From: Amycolatopsis balhimycina FH 1894
GTDB taxonomy: Bacteria; Actinomycetota; Actinomycetes; Mycobacteriales; Pseudonocardiaceae
Direction: 5' to 3'
DNA: 64,000 nt
Assembly (NCBI RefSeq): GCF_000384295.1
Contig: NZ_KB913037.1
Location: 3,148,649-3,212,648 of the forward strand
The position numbers and the translations under genes were made by a program. The notes under the pieces are model-generated. The model saw only the letters and a program-made list of their open reading frames with translations. It did not search any database and had not been told where the DNA came from. Shown in pieces: positions 15,869 to 25,200 of this stretch. The first letter of the stretch is position 1, and every line of letters begins with the position of its first letter.

Positions 15869-17610
15869 CACACGCCTCCTTCGGGACGGCCGGGAACGAG
15901 TTCGGCGAGCCGGGCGACCGTGCGGCGGCGCAGGACGTCCCGCAGCGTGCACGGCACCCCGCGGGCCCGCAGCCGCGACGCCAGCGCCGCGGCGGAGAGG
16001 CTGTGCCCGCCGAGGGCGAAGAAGTCGCTGTCCGAGGTCACTTCGGAGATCCCGAGCTGGCTCCGGAACGCGGTCGCGACCACGGTTTCGGCCGGGGTCA
16101 TCCGGCGGGGCTCGATCCGGACGGCGGCGCGGTCGACCTTCCCGGTGCGCCCGACCGGCAGGGCGTCGGCCTCGACGACCGTCGCCGGTACGAGGTACTC
16201 GGGCAGCGTCTCCCGGAGCCGGTCGAGCAGGAAATCTCCAGTGCCGGAGCCGAGCACGACGTAGGCGACCAGGTGACGGCGGTCGCCGGTGCCCTCGGCG
16301 CGGACCATGGCCTGCCGCACCCCGGGCAGCGCGAGCAGGGCGTGCTCGGCTTCGCCCGGCTCGACACGGTGGCCGCGGATCTTGACCTGGTCGTCGAGCC
16401 GGCCCAGCCAGCGCAGGGTGCCGTCGGGCTCGCAGCGGCACCGGTCGCCGGTGCGGTACCAGCGGTGGGGCGCGGTGCCGAAGCGTTCGGCCGTCAGCTC
16501 CGCGTCCCCGAGGTAGCCCAGCGCGAGGGACGACCCGCCGACGAGGAGCTCGCCGGTCTCGCCGACCGGCACCGGCCGCAGGCAGGCGTCCACGACCTGG
16601 ACGCTGGTGTTGGCGATCGGGTGCCCGATCGCGGGCGCGTCCTGCTCCCCCACCCGGCACGCGGTGGTGAACACCGTGCATTCGGTCGGGCCGTAGAGGT
16701 TGACCGCCGTCAAGCCGGGTGTCGCGCGCAGCCGGGCCCAGAGCGACGGGCCGACCGCCTCGCCGCCCATGAGCAGCGTCCGCGGGCGGGCGTCCCCGGT
16801 GAGCAGGCCGGCGTCGACGAGCCCGGCGAGCTGGGTCGGCACGGCCTCCACCACCGACAGCCGGTGCGCGCGGATGAAGCCGACGTAGCGCTCGGGATCG
16901 GTGCGGACGTCTTCGGGCACCAAGTGCACCTCGTGCCCGCCGACCAGCCAGAGCAGCGGGTCCCACGCCGCGTCGAACGCCGGCGGGAGGCCGTGCGCCA
17001 CCCGCTGCGGCGCGCCCCCGGCGGGAAAGAACCGCGCGGCGAGCTCGCAGTACAGGTTGACCAGGCTCCGGTGCCCGACCACGACGCCTTTCGGACGTCC
17101 GGTGGAGCCCGAGGTGTACACGACGTACGCCGGATCGGCGGGGTTGGTGCCGGCGACCGCGTGCTCCGGCCGCCGGGCGAGCTCACTGCGCCAGTGCTCG
17201 GGCGAGAGCACGACGTCCGCGCTCGCGGCGAGCTCGGGCACGTCGGTGAGCAGCACGGCCGGGCGGGCCTCGGCGAGGATCAGCGCCCGCCGGGCCGGCG
17301 GGAGCCCCGGGTCCAGGGGCAGGTACACCGCGCCGGCCTTGGCGACCGCCAGCGGAGCCAGCACCGCCCGCACGGACCTGGCCATCGCGCACGCCACCAT
17401 CGAACCGGGCACCGCCCCGGCGGCCCGCAGCACGGTCGTCAGGCGGCCGCTCCACCGGCGCAGGTCGCCGAAGGTCCACGTGACGTCGTCGGCCACCAGG
17501 GCCGTCCGCTCCGGGAACGCCCGGGCCCGCAGCTCGAACAGCTCCTGCCAGCCCACCTTCGGCACGAAGCGCCGGCCGCCCCCGACCACGGACGGCGGAA
17601 GGTCAGGCAT
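15868..17610 (-). CDS. Stand-alone NRPS module, adenylation + peptidyl carrier protein
   Basis: 580 residues. The A domain spans about 20-500: A3 YTSGSTGRPKG (165-175), A5 NLYGPTE (304-310), A7 WYRTGDR, A8 GRLDDQVKIRGHRVEPGE, A10 lysine in PVGRTGKVDR (Lys491). The PCP (about 505-575) has the phosphopantetheine serine in LGGHSL (Ser537). There is no condensation or thioesterase domain. The substrate pocket reads about D-A-(W or D)-T-L-G-L-V-F-K; one position depends on a one-residue gap, and it matches no standard code I know. The module should activate one amino acid and hold it for the halogenase. Its start overlaps the thioesterase stop (ATGCCTGA). Confidence 0.92.
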   Translation of the reverse strand: MPDLPPSVVGGGRRFVPKVGWQELFELRARAFPERTALVADDVTWTFGDLRRWSGRLTTVLRAAGAVPGSMVACAMARSVRAVLAPLAVAKAGAVYLPLDPGLPPARRALILAEARPAVLLTDVPELAASADVVLSPEHWRSELARRPEHAVAGTNPADPAYVVYTSGSTGRPKGVVVGHRSLVNLYCELAARFFPAGGAPQRVAHGLPPAFDAAWDPLLWLVGGHEVHLVPEDVRTDPERYVGFIRAHRLSVVEAVPTQLAGLVDAGLLTGDARPRTLLMGGEAVGPSLWARLRATPGLTAVNLYGPTECTVFTTACRVGEQDAPAIGHPIANTSVQVVDACLRPVPVGETGELLVGGSSLALGYLGDAELTAERFGTAPHRWYRTGDRCRCEPDGTLRWLGRLDDQVKIRGHRVEPGEAEHALLALPGVRQAMVRAEGTGDRRHLVAYVVLGSGTGDFLLDRLRETLPEYLVPATVVEADALPVGRTGKVDRAAVRIEPRRMTPAETVVATAFRSQLGISEVTSDSDFFALGGHSLSAAALASRLRARGVPCTLRDVLRRRTVARLAELVPGRPEGGV

Positions 17611-18385
17611 CCCGCACTCCCGCGGCGACGACGTCCCGCTCGATCCGCCGCAGCCACGTCCAGAACTCCGCGCCGCGGCCGGGGGCCAGCAGCCCGAGGT
17701 GCCCGCCCGGCACGGTCGCGGCCAGGAAGGGACCGGTCGTCCACGTCCGCCACGCTTCGGTCGCGTCCTCGGTCGCCACCGGATCGCGGTCGCCGCACAA
17801 GGCGGCCAGCGGGCACCGGACGGGGGTGGCGGCCGGGCCCCGGTACGCCCTGGTCAGGTCGACGTCGGCGCGCAACAGGCCGGCGGCGTAGGCCCACACC
17901 TCGAACGAAGCGCGGTTTCCCAGCCCGGGAACGAACCCTTCGCCGGTCAGCACCTCCAGGAGGTGCTGCTCGCCGGCCCGCGCGGACCGCCCGGGGACCC
18001 GCCGCTGCGGCGCGGGCGTCCCGATGACGACGACGGCCGCCGGCAACGGCCCGCAGCGGGTGCGCAGCCGCTGCGCCAGCTCCACCGCGACGAACCCGCC
18101 CATGCTGAACCCCACCACCACGGTCCGCCGCACCCAGGCGGCCTCCCGGCGGAGGAGCTCGCCCGTGACCTGCTCGGCCACCTGCTCCACGGACGCGGGC
18201 GACGGCGTGTCCAGCCGGTCACCCCGCCCCGGGTACTCCACGCCCCACACCTCGGCACCGCCCGCCGCCCCCACGACGTGCCGGAAGGTCCCGACGGTGC
18301 CGCCGGCGGGCGGCAGGAGCAGATAGCGGCACCCGTTCCTGCCAGGCTGGTCCCCCGCGGACAACGACCTGATGGCAAAGGGCAT
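17603..18385 (-). CDS. Type II thioesterase
   Basis: 260 residues, alpha/beta hydrolase of the GrsT/RifR type. Conserved LLLPPAGGT near the N-terminus (FPxAGG-like), EYPGRGDR, the nucleophile elbow GFSMGG (Ser94), CGDRDPVA (acid region) and the C-terminal VPGGHLGLL with the catalytic His. Such enzymes hydrolyse acyl groups from carrier proteins, either proofreading or releasing product. With no other release domain in the operon, product release from the PCP is the likely role. Start ATG at 18385 with GAAGGA upstream. First gene of the five-gene operon. Confidence 0.9.
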   Translation of the reverse strand: MPFAIRSLSAGDQPGRNGCRYLLLPPAGGTVGTFRHVVGAAGGAEVWGVEYPGRGDRLDTPSPASVEQVAEQVTGELLRREAAWVRRTVVVGFSMGGFVAVELAQRLRTRCGPLPAAVVVIGTPAPQRRVPGRSARAGEQHLLEVLTGEGFVPGLGNRASFEVWAYAAGLLRADVDLTRAYRGPAATPVRCPLAALCGDRDPVATEDATEAWRTWTTGPFLAATVPGGHLGLLAPGRGAEFWTWLRRIERDVVAAGVRDA

Positions 18386-18423
18386 GACGAATCCTTCGAT
18401 GAATTACTCCGGCCAACGGGGGA

Positions 18424-18448
18424 CCGATTTCCTCAGAATGGAAATCGG
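18424..18448. promoter_or_regulatory. Inverted repeat in the divergent promoter region
   Basis: CCGATTTCC (18424-18432) and GGAAATCGG (18440-18448) are perfect 9-base arms around a 7-base spacer, 39-63 bases upstream of the thioesterase start codon. It could be an operator or an early mRNA hairpin of the NRPS operon. No known binder is recognised. Confidence 0.45.
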
Positions 18449-18741
18449 CACTTTGGCGAATACACGAATCGTTTCCGAAGGTGCCCACCCCGCCGCACGC
18501 TCCGCCGTCCCGGCCGGGACCCGGGTGTCGGGTCCCGGCGAGACCGTGCGGCACCTCCGTCAACCGATGTCGATCATCGCCTGCACGAAAAGATACGACT
18601 CGACCGGCGCTCGGCACATAACGGTTTGATCGCGTTGCCGGAAATTGACCTCGCCAGGACGTATCCCGCCGAATTCTCCCCCGTGCGGGTTAGTTTACTC
18701 ACGGCGGGACTCCGAATAATTCTCGGATACCGCCGACAAGC

Positions 18742-18794
18742 GCCATGAGGGGCACCCTCATGGCGCTTATGTCCATGAGGGTGCCCCTCATGGC
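18742..18794. repeat. Intergenic palindrome C (CCATGAGGGGCACCCTCATGG type)
   Basis: Perfect 22-base arms 18742-18763 and 18773-18794 with a 9-base loop. Each arm is itself nearly palindromic (CCATGAGGG / CCCTCATGG). It lies about 140 bases upstream of the SARP start and within a divergent region, so a simple terminator function does not fit. Confidence 0.8.
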
Positions 18795-18932
18795 GTCGGT
18801 GATCGCCGCGCCGGGCCGGGTATGTCCGGTATCAGGTTTGCCACAGATGCCAGCGTGGCGGTGCCCGGCCCGTTACCCTGTCCGCCAGCGGGCTGCCGAT
18901 CGAAAACCGGGCTGCCCGTACGAGGGGAAAAC

Positions 18933-21900
18933 GTGGACACATCCGAGCTGAGATTCGGAATCCTCGGTCCGCTCGAGGTGACACGCGGGGGAGCGCCGGT
19001 CCCGGTGAACGGCCCGAAGCTGCGCATCGTGCTCGCCACGCTACTGCTGCGGGCGAACGCCACGGTCACCCTCGACCGGCTCGTCGAGGACCTGTGGGGC
19101 GCCGAGCAGCCCCCGACGGCGCGCAAGAGCGCGCAGCTCTACGCACAGCGGCTGCGGCGCGCGCTCGGCGAGGCCGTGATCGAGACGCGCCCGGACGGCT
19201 ACCTGCTGCGGGTCGCGCCCGAACGGCTGGACCTGCTGCGCTTCCGCGAGCTCGTGGCCCGGGCGCGCGAGGCCGGCCCGGAGACCGAGCGGACGCTGCT
19301 GGCCGAGGCGCTGGCCTGCCGGCGCGGGGCGCCGCTGGCCGACATCCCGTCCGAGGCGCTGCAGCGCGACGAGGCCGTTCCCCTCGCCGAGGAGCTGCTG
19401 CGCGCCCGCGAGCGCTGGCTCGAGGTCAGCCTCGAGCTGGGCCGGCACCGCGAGATCGTCGGCGAGCTCGGCACCCTGACCCGGGAAAACCCCTGGCAGG
19501 AGTCGTTCTGGGCGTTGTACATCCTGGCGCTGCACCGCTGCGGGCGGCAGGCGGACGCGCTGGAGACCTACCGCGACGTGCACCGGATGTTCGCCGACGA
19601 GCTCGGCGTCGAACCGGGCCCGCGGCTGCGCGCGGCGCACCGCGCGATCCTCACCGCGCAGGAGGAGCCGCCGGTCGCCGAGCCGCTGCCCGCCGTCTGC
19701 CAGCTCCCCGCGGACCTGACCGGCTTCTCCGGGCGGACGTCGGACCTGGCGAAGCTCGACGCGCTGCTCGGCGACCCGCCCGGGCACCGGACGCTGGTGA
19801 TCGCCGGGCCCGGCGGGATCGGCAAGACCGCGCTGGCCGTGCACTGGGCGCACCGGATGGCCGCGCGCTTCCCGGACGGCCAGCTGTTCGTCGACCTGCG
19901 CGGCTACGCGTCGACCTCGCCGATCTCCAAGACCCAGGCGCTGACGCTGTGCCTGCGCGCGCTCGGCGTGTCCGCCCTGCGGGTGCCGGTGACGCTGGAC
20001 GAGCAGGTCGTGCTGTACCGGACGCTGCTGGCCGGACGGCGGGTGCTGGTGGTGCTGGACAACGCCGCCGACGCCGGCCAGGTCCGGCCGCTGCTGCCGC
20101 AGAACCCCGGCTGCGCGGCGCTGGTGACCAGCCGCGGCGACCTGCGCGGGCTGACCGTGCTCAACGACGCGCGGATACTCGCCCTGGACGTGCTGACCAC
20201 TTCGGACACCCGGACGCTGCTCACCGACCTGCTCGGCGCCGACCTGGTCGGCGCCGAGCCGCAGGCCGTCGACCGGCTCGCCGGCCTGTGCGGGCACCTG
20301 CCGCTCGCGCTGCGGATCGCGGCGGCGAACCTGGTGGGCGGCAAGCACCCGTCGATCGGGGACTACGTCGCCGCGCTGCGCGCCGACCCGCTGGCCGAGC
20401 TGGCCATCGAGGGCGACCCGGACGTCGCCGTGCGCGCCACGTTCCAGCTGTCCTACCAGGCGCTCGACGCGCCGGCGCGGCGCGTGTTCCGGCTGCTGGG
20501 CCGGATCCCGGGTCCCGATTTCGGCCTCGCCGCGGCGGCGGCGCTGGCCGGCCCGGACACCCGGCGCTGCCTCGACCGGCTGGTCGCGGCGAGCCTGCTG
20601 ACCCGGCGCAGCGCCACCCGGTTCCAGTTCCACGACCTGCTGCGCGAATACGCCGCCGACCGCGCGCGGGCCGACGAAGCGCCCGGTGACCTGGCCGCGG
20701 CCGACGCCCGGCTGTACGAGTACTACCTGGACACCGCGGCCGCCGCGACCCGGCGGCTGTACCCGCTGTTCCGCCGGATCCTGACCACTTCGGAGCCCCG
20801 GGCGTCGTTCGAGGACGACGGGCCGGCGATGCGCTGGCTCGACGAGGAGCGCCCGAACCTCGTCGCCGCGGTCGAGCGCGCGGCCCAGGCCCCCGGGCTG
20901 CGCGACTACAGTACGTTGCTGGCGGACACCCTGCGTGGCTACTTCGCCGGGCGCGGGCTCGCGGCGGACGGGCTGGCGGCGGCGAACGCCGCGCTGGGCG
21001 CGGCGCGCGAGGCCGACGACCGCCGCGCCGAGGTCGCGGTGCTCGTGCTGCGCGGCACGATCGCCTACTACCTCAGCGACTACGGCTCCGCGATCGCCCG
21101 GTACGAGGAAGCCCTCGAAAGCGGCGGGCCGGGCATGGACCCGGTGGCCGAATCGGAGGCGCGGCACGGCCTCGGCCGGGTGTACTCGCAGCTCGGCAGG
21201 CCACGCGACGGGATGCGCCACCACGAGCGCGCGCTGGCCATCGCCCGGCAGATCGGCGACCTCGACTCCGAGGCGCGCGAGATCAACTACGTCGGCGTCT
21301 CGCTGCTGTCGCTGGGCCAGGTCGAGCAGGCGATCGCGTGTCACACGAAGGCCGTCGAGGTCAGCGAGCGGGCCGGCAACCGGTACGTCCGGCTGGTCGC
21401 GCTCAACGGTCTCGGGCTGGCCCACTGGACCGCGGGCCGGATGCGGGAATCCGCACAGTGCCACGAGGAGAGCGTGGCACTGTGCGAGCAGTGGGGGCTG
21501 CGGCACTGGTTCATCACCAGCCTGGTGTGCCTGGCGGAGACGTGCTGCGACCTCGGCCGCTACAGCGACGCGGAGAAGCACGCCCGGCAGGCCTTGGAGA
21601 AGGGCCGCGAACTCGGGGAGCGCCGTCAGGAAGCGGGCGCGCTGGAGATCCTCGCGACGGTCGCCCGGCGGCGCGGCCGGTACGCGGAGAGCATCGAGCG
21701 GTACTCGGTGGCGCTGGAGCTGGCTCGCAAGATCCACTTCCGCTACGGCGAGGCGTCCATCCTCATCGGACTCGCCGCCGCGCACCGCGCGCTCGGGCGC
21801 CCGTCGGACGCGGTGGAGCACACGGAGCTGGCCCTGGCCAGGATGAACGAGACGGGCATGCGGGTGCTGGAATGCGCGGCGCTGACCGAGCTGGCGGCGG

Positions 21901-22106
21901 CCCAGCGGGAACTGGGCGACCACCCGGCGGCGGCGCGGCACATCGACCGGGCGCTGAAGATCGCTCGCGAGAACGGGCAGCGGCTGAACGAGGCACGAGC
22001 CCTGCGAGTTCTGGGCTCCTGCGGCGATCCGGCGCTTCTCGCGGCCGCGCAGGAGATCTTCACCGAGCTCGGGGTTCCGGAGGCCGCGGAGCCGGTGCAG
22101 GCTTGA
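18933..22106 (+). CDS. AfsR/SARP-type transcriptional regulator with NB-ARC and TPR domains
   Basis: About 1057 residues. The N-terminal OmpR-like winged helix (about 5-95, LRFGILGPLEVTRGG, then KLRIVLATLLLRANATVTLDRLVEDLWG) is followed by a bacterial transcriptional activation domain (about 100-245, HREIVGELGTLTRENPWQE), an NB-ARC/AP-ATPase domain with P-loop IAGPGGIGKTALA (about 290), and at least six TPR-like repeats from about 700 onward. SARPs switch on antibiotic clusters by binding direct repeats at the -35 region; the long form integrates ATP binding and protein contacts, as AfsR does. Start GTG at 18933 with GAGGGG upstream. Its divergent position makes it the probable pathway activator of the halogenase operon. 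Confidence 0.92.
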   Translation: MDTSELRFGILGPLEVTRGGAPVPVNGPKLRIVLATLLLRANATVTLDRLVEDLWGAEQPPTARKSAQLYAQRLRRALGEAVIETRPDGYLLRVAPERLDLLRFRELVARAREAGPETERTLLAEALACRRGAPLADIPSEALQRDEAVPLAEELLRARERWLEVSLELGRHREIVGELGTLTRENPWQESFWALYILALHRCGRQADALETYRDVHRMFADELGVEPGPRLRAAHRAILTAQEEPPVAEPLPAVCQLPADLTGFSGRTSDLAKLDALLGDPPGHRTLVIAGPGGIGKTALAVHWAHRMAARFPDGQLFVDLRGYASTSPISKTQALTLCLRALGVSALRVPVTLDEQVVLYRTLLAGRRVLVVLDNAADAGQVRPLLPQNPGCAALVTSRGDLRGLTVLNDARILALDVLTTSDTRTLLTDLLGADLVGAEPQAVDRLAGLCGHLPLALRIAAANLVGGKHPSIGDYVAALRADPLAELAIEGDPDVAVRATFQLSYQALDAPARRVFRLLGRIPGPDFGLAAAAALAGPDTRRCLDRLVAASLLTRRSATRFQFHDLLREYAADRARADEAPGDLAAADARLYEYYLDTAAAATRRLYPLFRRILTTSEPRASFEDDGPAMRWLDEERPNLVAAVERAAQAPGLRDYSTLLADTLRGYFAGRGLAADGLAAANAALGAAREADDRRAEVAVLVLRGTIAYYLSDYGSAIARYEEALESGGPGMDPVAESEARHGLGRVYSQLGRPRDGMRHHERALAIARQIGDLDSEAREINYVGVSLLSLGQVEQAIACHTKAVEVSERAGNRYVRLVALNGLGLAHWTAGRMRESAQCHEESVALCEQWGLRHWFITSLVCLAETCCDLGRYSDAEKHARQALEKGRELGERRQEAGALEILATVARRRGRYAESIERYSVALELARKIHFRYGEASILIGLAAAHRALGRPSDAVEHTELALARMNETGMRVLECAALTELAAAQRELGDHPAAARHIDRALKIARENGQRLNEARALRVLGSCGDPALLAAAQEIFTELGVPEAAEPVQA

Positions 22107-22155
22107 GGTCTCGAAGGCGTACTCGTTTGAGCCTCCACCCCGAAGCCGGCGGACT

Positions 22156-22200
22156 TGAATGAGTCATTCAGGACGTGCGAGGTCCTGAATGACTCATTCA
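22156..22200. repeat. Intergenic palindrome D (TGAATGASTCATTCA family)
   Basis: Perfect 19-base arms 22156-22174 and 22182-22200 with a 7-base loop, between the convergent SARP and RHS genes. Same core as palindromes A and G. Confidence 0.85.
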
Positions 22201-22245
22201 GGACCTCGCAGCGGCTCCAGCCGGGTAAGCCCCGGGCGGCTATTG

Positions 22246-25200
22246 TCATCCACCCCAAGGCTTGTTGATGTTGACGCCCCCACCGATGACGCGACCTTGA
22301 AATATGTGTCTGCCGGAGTCGTTCACATTGACGCTGCCGCCCACGTCACGAGTTTGAAGTATGGCCAGCTTGTCACCCTCGGAAATGAAATAGACAGAGC
22401 CGTCAACGCCGCCCCGGACGATCGCGCCCCCTTCCCCCACGTACAAGTCACCTCTCACCGTGCCGTCGATCACTCCACCATTTATGACGACATCACCATC
22501 TATGTCGCCATGGACGACGTCACCCTCCTTGACATGGCTGTGCGGCCCGGATTTCACACCGCAACCGCCATGGCAAGCACTATGGATTTTGATGGCGTCC
22601 TTGATCAGTCGCGCGCCGGTGCCGACATCGCCGGGTCCGGGAGCGAGGCCCATGGCCGATATCAGGGCGTTCTCCGTGTCACCTTCCGCCCCATACCAGA
22701 TGACGTTCACCACGTCACAGCCCTGGGAAAGATACGGTATCGGGAGAGTGCCGCAAATATCGAGCAGCATATGACCTTCTTCACTGGTCATCGACGTCGG
22801 GACGGACACGCATGGCGAAGGGGCGCCGTTGTTCTGGAGATATCCGGACTGCCGCATATATCCTGTCGGACAGTTATCCGACCCTTGGCAAGGCTGGCTT
22901 CCGTATCCGCTGCTGCCCACTTCCCGGCATTTGCCGTCGTCCGGCAGCTTGACCACGTTGATGACAACGGTCCGCGGCGGCCGGTCGCTGGCGGGAGGCA
23001 GGCCGGGCCGCTTGCCGATCGGCTCCATGACCCCGGCATTCTTCGTCCCGTTGTTCGTCCCGCTGTTCCCGCCGCTTCCCTGGCAACCGGTTTCCAGCGG
23101 GCAGCCGTCATCGAGGCTGCCCCTCAGCTTCAGCCCACTGGGGTCGCTCATGGTGATCGGGTTGTTGTTGCTGTACGTGTAACCGTTGAGCTGCTGCGGA
23201 TCTCCCGGGCTCAACAGCGGATCCACCGAAATGAACCGCCCGGTGTCCGGGTCGTACTCCCGCGCGCCCAGATGCGTCAGCCCGGTACTGGCATCCTTCA
23301 CTCCGCCGGCGAACCCGCGTTCGCCGGGGAACGACGCTGCGTCACGCGGGCCGCCGAAGGGCAGCTGACGCCGGTGGGTGACCGCCAGCGTGCCGGAATC
23401 GATCGCCGTCCGCGCCGTGCTCTGGTGATCCGACGCCAGCCACGTCAGCGTCCCTCTCCCCTGTCGCATCGCGATCGTCCGGCCACCGTGGCCGTAGTAC
23501 CGCGTCACCGTCGGATTGCCACCGGCCGCCGCGACGCGCAGCTCCTGGCCGCCCAGGTACAACGTCGTCCCGGCCGGGTCGCGCCGGATCAGCCTGCCAC
23601 CCGAGGCGTCGTACACGTACGACGTCGCCTGCGACCCCTTCGTCACCGACGCGAGCTTGCCCTGCTCGTCCCAGGTGAACTGCTCACCGGACGACCGCGA
23701 AGCCAGCTGGCCCGCCGCGGTGTACTGATAGGACACCGAGCCGCCCGGCGAGGAGACCGACCCCAGTGCGTGCGCGTGACCGGGGACCTGGCCGGCGGAA
23801 GTCCGGACCACGTCACCCGAAGCCGCGTGCCGGGTGTCGGTCGCCCGGTTGCCCGCCTTGTCGTACGTGAACGACTGCCAGTACGGCGCCGGCCCGCGCA
23901 GGCCCGCCACCGACGGGCTGTCCGAGCACGACGGCGCCGTCCACGCCTCGGTGAGCCGCTGGAGCCCGTCGGACCGGAAACACTGGACGTCACCCGCGAA
24001 CGTGTCCGCGAGGGACGTGACACTCCCGGCCGGGTCGTACGAATAGTGTACGTCGGACTGCATCGGCGACGGCGTCTCGGTGTCCACAATGGACCGAGTC
24101 AGCCGCCGGTCGTTCTGGTCGTAGTACTGCGACAGCCAGACGCGCTTGGTACCCGTCCCCAGGGTGAGCCGGGCCGGCTCGCCGTAGCGGGTCAGGTTCG
24201 TGGCCGACACCAGCTCGGTCGTCGAGCCGTCGTACCCGCCCGAGCTCGAAGCCAGCGGCCCGAGCTCGTCGTAGGCGAAGCTGACGGTCTCCGCGGGCAG
24301 CTCACCGGCCGCCGCGTAGGACTGGCTCGACACGCTGCCGTCCGGGTTGTAGCCCGTGTACGAGGAATACGTCCCGGCCAGCAGGCCTTCCGCCGGCGGG
24401 ATGATCACCGACGTTCCGGTCGGCCGGTACGCCGGGTCGTAGCTGAGCACCTTCCCGGCGTAGGGCTTGTCGTCCACCCAGGAGGTCGACGACGCGGGCT
24501 TCCCCTTCCCCTTCGTCACCGTGTCGTACGTCCATTCCGCGAGCTTCTTCCCGGCGGCCGAACCCGCGAACTTCCCGGTCGGGCGCCCCAGGCTGTCGTA
24601 CGTGTACGCCAGCACCGAACCCCGCGCGTCACGCGCCGTCAGGACCTGCCCGGCGTCGTCGTAGGTCTTGGTGCTCAGGCCGCTGTCCGGGTCGTCGCTG
24701 CTGACCTGACGGCCGAGGAAGTCGTAGCCGAACCGCCACACCGCACCCGACGGGTCGGTCATCGTCTCGGCCTGGCCCGCCTTCGTATACGTGTACCGCG
24801 TCGCGTCGAAGCCGCCGTTGTGGAGCTGCCGCAGTTCGACGGTCTGCCCGCGCGCGTCGGTGTAGGTCGACGTCGGCGTGCCGCCCGCGGGCGGGGTGAC
24901 GTCCACGTGGTCGCCGAAGTACGCCGTGCTGGTCCGCCGCTTCTCGAACGCGCCCGCGAAGTAGATCGACGCGTCGGCGCGGCCGGCCCCGTCGAAGTGC
25001 GTGCGGGTGTGGCCCGGGATGTCCACATCGGACGCGATCCACAGCCCGTCGTCGACGGCCTTGTCGTTGTAGTACGGCTGGGTGGTCTTCCACGCCCGGC
25101 CCTGCGAGTCGTACCGCGTGTCGGTGAGCAGCCGCCCGCCGCCGATCGCCGGGGCCTGCGCCTGCCGCGGCCGCAGCAACCCGTCGTAGATCGTGTTCCC

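Larger units (their letters stand above)
18386..18932. other. Divergent regulatory region between the NRPS operon and the SARP gene
   Basis: 547 bases with no recognised gene. Locally AT-richer stretches (18390-18480 and 18620-18725) fit promoters in both directions. It contains a 9-base inverted repeat (18424-18448) and palindrome C (18742-18794). The SARP encoded on the right is the obvious candidate to bind here. Confidence 0.6.

Noticed and set aside
15869..16966. Extension of the halogenase to 816 residues
   Set aside because: The extra residues come from the NRPS gene in another frame. The FAD motif begins right after the ATG at 15868.
18372..18629. Small ORF in the SARP/NRPS divergent region
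   Set aside because: No family resemblance, no ribosome-binding site, and the composition is that of a promoter region.
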